Source of the DNA: Planctomycetota bacterium
Lineage (GTDB): Bacteria > Planctomycetota > Planctomycetia > Planctomycetales > Planctomycetaceae
Assembly (NCBI GenBank): GCA_014584345.1
Contig: JACTNB010000019.1
Span: 62,001 to 126,000 of the forward strand
Reading direction: 5' to 3'
Length of the DNA: 64,000 bases
The translations under genes and the position numbers were made by a program. This document shows, one piece after another, positions 62,868 through 64,000 of this stretch; position 1 is the stretch's first letter, and every line of letters begins with the position of its first letter. The notes under the pieces were generated by a model. It did no database searches. It was not told the origin of the DNA and saw only the letters and a program-made list of their open reading frames with translations.

Positions 62868-64000
62868 TTACCGGACGCTTCCTTCCGCCTGCTTCTTGCT
62901 CTTGCCTTCTTCGTCGGTCTTGGTCACCAGGACTTGCGTCGTCAGCATCAGGCCGGAAATGGATGCCGCGTTCTTCAAGGCGGTTTTCACCACCTTCGCC
63001 GGATCGATGATCCCCCGTTGCACCATGTCGCCATACTCACCCTTTTTGGCGTCATAGCCTTCGTTGGTCTTCATATCCTTCACTTCGTCGGCAATCACGG
63101 CCCCATCTTCGCCACAGTTGGAAGCGATCTGGCGGATCGGGGCCTGCAGCGCGCGAACCACGATTTCCACTCCAATTCGCTCGTCCCCCGTGGCCTCGAC
63201 CTTGCTTACAGTATCCACGCAACGCAGCAACGCCACGCCACCACCGGGCAGAATGCCTTCTTCCACGGCAGCACGCGTGGCATGCAAGGCGTCTTCCATG
63301 CGGGCCTTGGTTTGCTTCATCTCCGCCTCGGTCGATGCCCCCACGGAAATAATCGCCACGCCACCCGTGATTTTCGCAAGTCGCTCCTGGAATTTTTCGC
63401 GGTCGTAATCGCTATCGGTTTCCTCGATATGATTGCGAATCTGATCCACGCGCGCCTGAATCGCCTTCGGATCGCCCGCCCCTTCGATAATCGTGCAGCT
63501 ATCCTTGGTGATCTCGATCCGGCGGGCCTGGCCCAGATGGCCAACCTCGACGTTTTCCAGCTTGATTCCCAAGTCCTCGGAAATCAGCGTACCCCCCGTC
63601 AACACCGCAATGTCGCCCAGCATCGCCTTGCGGCGATCGCCAAAGCCGGGGGCCTTGACGGCGGATACATTCAAAATACCTCGCAATTTGTTGACCACCA
63701 GGGCCGTGAGAGGTTCCCCTTCCACGTCCTCGCAGATCAACAGCAACGGACGCCCCGTCTGGGAGACCTTCTCCAGAATCGGAATAATGTCCCGCAACGA
63801 GGAAACCTTCTTCTCGTACAGCAGAATTAAGGCATCTTCCAGCACGCAGGACATCGTTTCGGGCTGGTTCACGAAGTACGGCGAAATGTACCCCTTGTCG
63901 AACTGCATCCCTTCCGCCAATTCCAGCGTGGTCGTGTTTCCCTTGCCTTCCTCGACCGTAATCACGCCATCACGCCCCACTTTTTCCATCGCGTCGGCAA
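62868..64000 (-). CDS. groEL: chaperonin GroEL, N-terminal part outside window
   Basis: About 377 C-terminal residues are visible; the gene continues beyond position 64000. Standard GroEL sequence is present: DGVITVEEGKG, YISPYFVN, KAPGFGDRRKAMLGDIAVLT, VEEGILPGGGVALL and DPAKVVKTALKNAASI. The C-terminus ends KSKKQAEGSVR, without the Gly-Gly-Met tail seen in typical GroEL. Planctomycetes often have several groEL copies; whether a groES precedes this one cannot be seen. A strong terminator hairpin follows. Confidence 0.97.
   Translation of the reverse strand, partial: ADAMEKVGRDGVITVEEGKGNTTTLELAEGMQFDKGYISPYFVNQPETMSCVLEDALILLYEKKVSSLRDIIPILEKVSQTGRPLLLICEDVEGEPLTALVVNKLRGILNVSAVKAPGFGDRRKAMLGDIAVLTGGTLISEDLGIKLENVEVGHLGQARRIEITKDSCTIIEGAGDPKAIQARVDQIRNHIEETDSDYDREKFQERLAKITGGVAIISVGASTEAEMKQTKARMEDALHATRAAVEEGILPGGGVALLRCVDTVSKVEATGDERIGVEIVVRALQAPIRQIASNCGEDGAVIADEVKDMKTNEGYDAKKGEYGDMVQRGIIDPAKVVKTALKNAASISGLMLTTQVLVTKTDEEGKSKKQAEGSVR

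Noticed and set aside
1..64000. CRISPR arrays, tRNA or rRNA genes
   Set aside because: No regularly spaced repeats, cloverleaf-type TTCGA arm patterns or rRNA-like sequence were recognised by eye.

Overview
The window looks like chromosomal DNA of a Planctomycetota bacterium, probably near Pirellulales or Planctomycetales. This is inferred from gene content, not from a marker tree. The supporting features are a large MoxR/DUF58/von Willebrand A operon with secreted coiled-coil partners, a bactofilin cluster, NPCBM, sialate O-acetylesterase and FG-GAP secreted proteins, a Tyr/Gly-rich exported protein, many long proteins of unknown function, and a GroEL without a GGM tail. GC content is fairly high, coding is dense on both strands, and no rRNA, tRNA, CRISPR array, prophage or insertion sequence was found.

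Layout. (1) 1-2136: the 3' part of an SGNH hydrolase, a palindromic repeat element and a YceH-like gene. (2) 2607-19295: ten co-oriented genes, many overlapping or closely spaced. They encode a MoxR ATPase, DUF58, two membrane VWA proteins, a large membrane/coiled-coil protein, three exported proteins, an HtrA-type protease and a second HtrA-like protein that has lost catalytic residues. This looks like one cell-envelope system. (3) 19462-23194: uvrB and a convergent sialate O-acetylesterase, separated by a hairpin terminator. (4) 23795-30543: bactofilin followed by four genes of unknown function, possibly a cytoskeletal or scaffold module. (5) 30612-40166: mostly metabolic and envelope genes (aldehyde dehydrogenase, CHAD, Tsr3-like, metallophosphoesterase, UDP-sugar dehydrogenase, FG-GAP protein, flavin oxidoreductase, YG-rich protein). 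(6) 40738-50171: YugP-type protease, a short DnaA-like ATPase, a SpoU rRNA methylase, an HlyD-like adaptor, an ImmA/IrrE-like protein, leuB, larC and small membrane proteins. (7) 50790-57481: a surface-glycan cluster with three methyltransferases, two glycosyltransferases and an MsbA-like exporter, downstream of a good sigma70-type promoter. (8) 57599-64000: a prenyltransferase-fold protein, then on the minus strand groEL (partial), dnaJ, grpE, fmdB, yacG, a nucleosidase-like gene and eboA.

The most notable observations are as follows. A dispersed palindromic repeat family (copies near 1101, 32012, 48226 and a degenerate half near 21550) has, in two copies, a shared flank that begins directly at the stop codon of unrelated genes. 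The HtrA protease is paired with a pseudoprotease inside the MoxR operon. The DnaA-like ATPase lacks N-terminal domains and has an altered Walker B. The bactofilin cluster contains large unknown proteins. The MsbA-like exporter has a coiled-coil insert, and an EboA homologue stands apart from other ebo genes. All functional calls come from reading the translated sequence; no database search was run.
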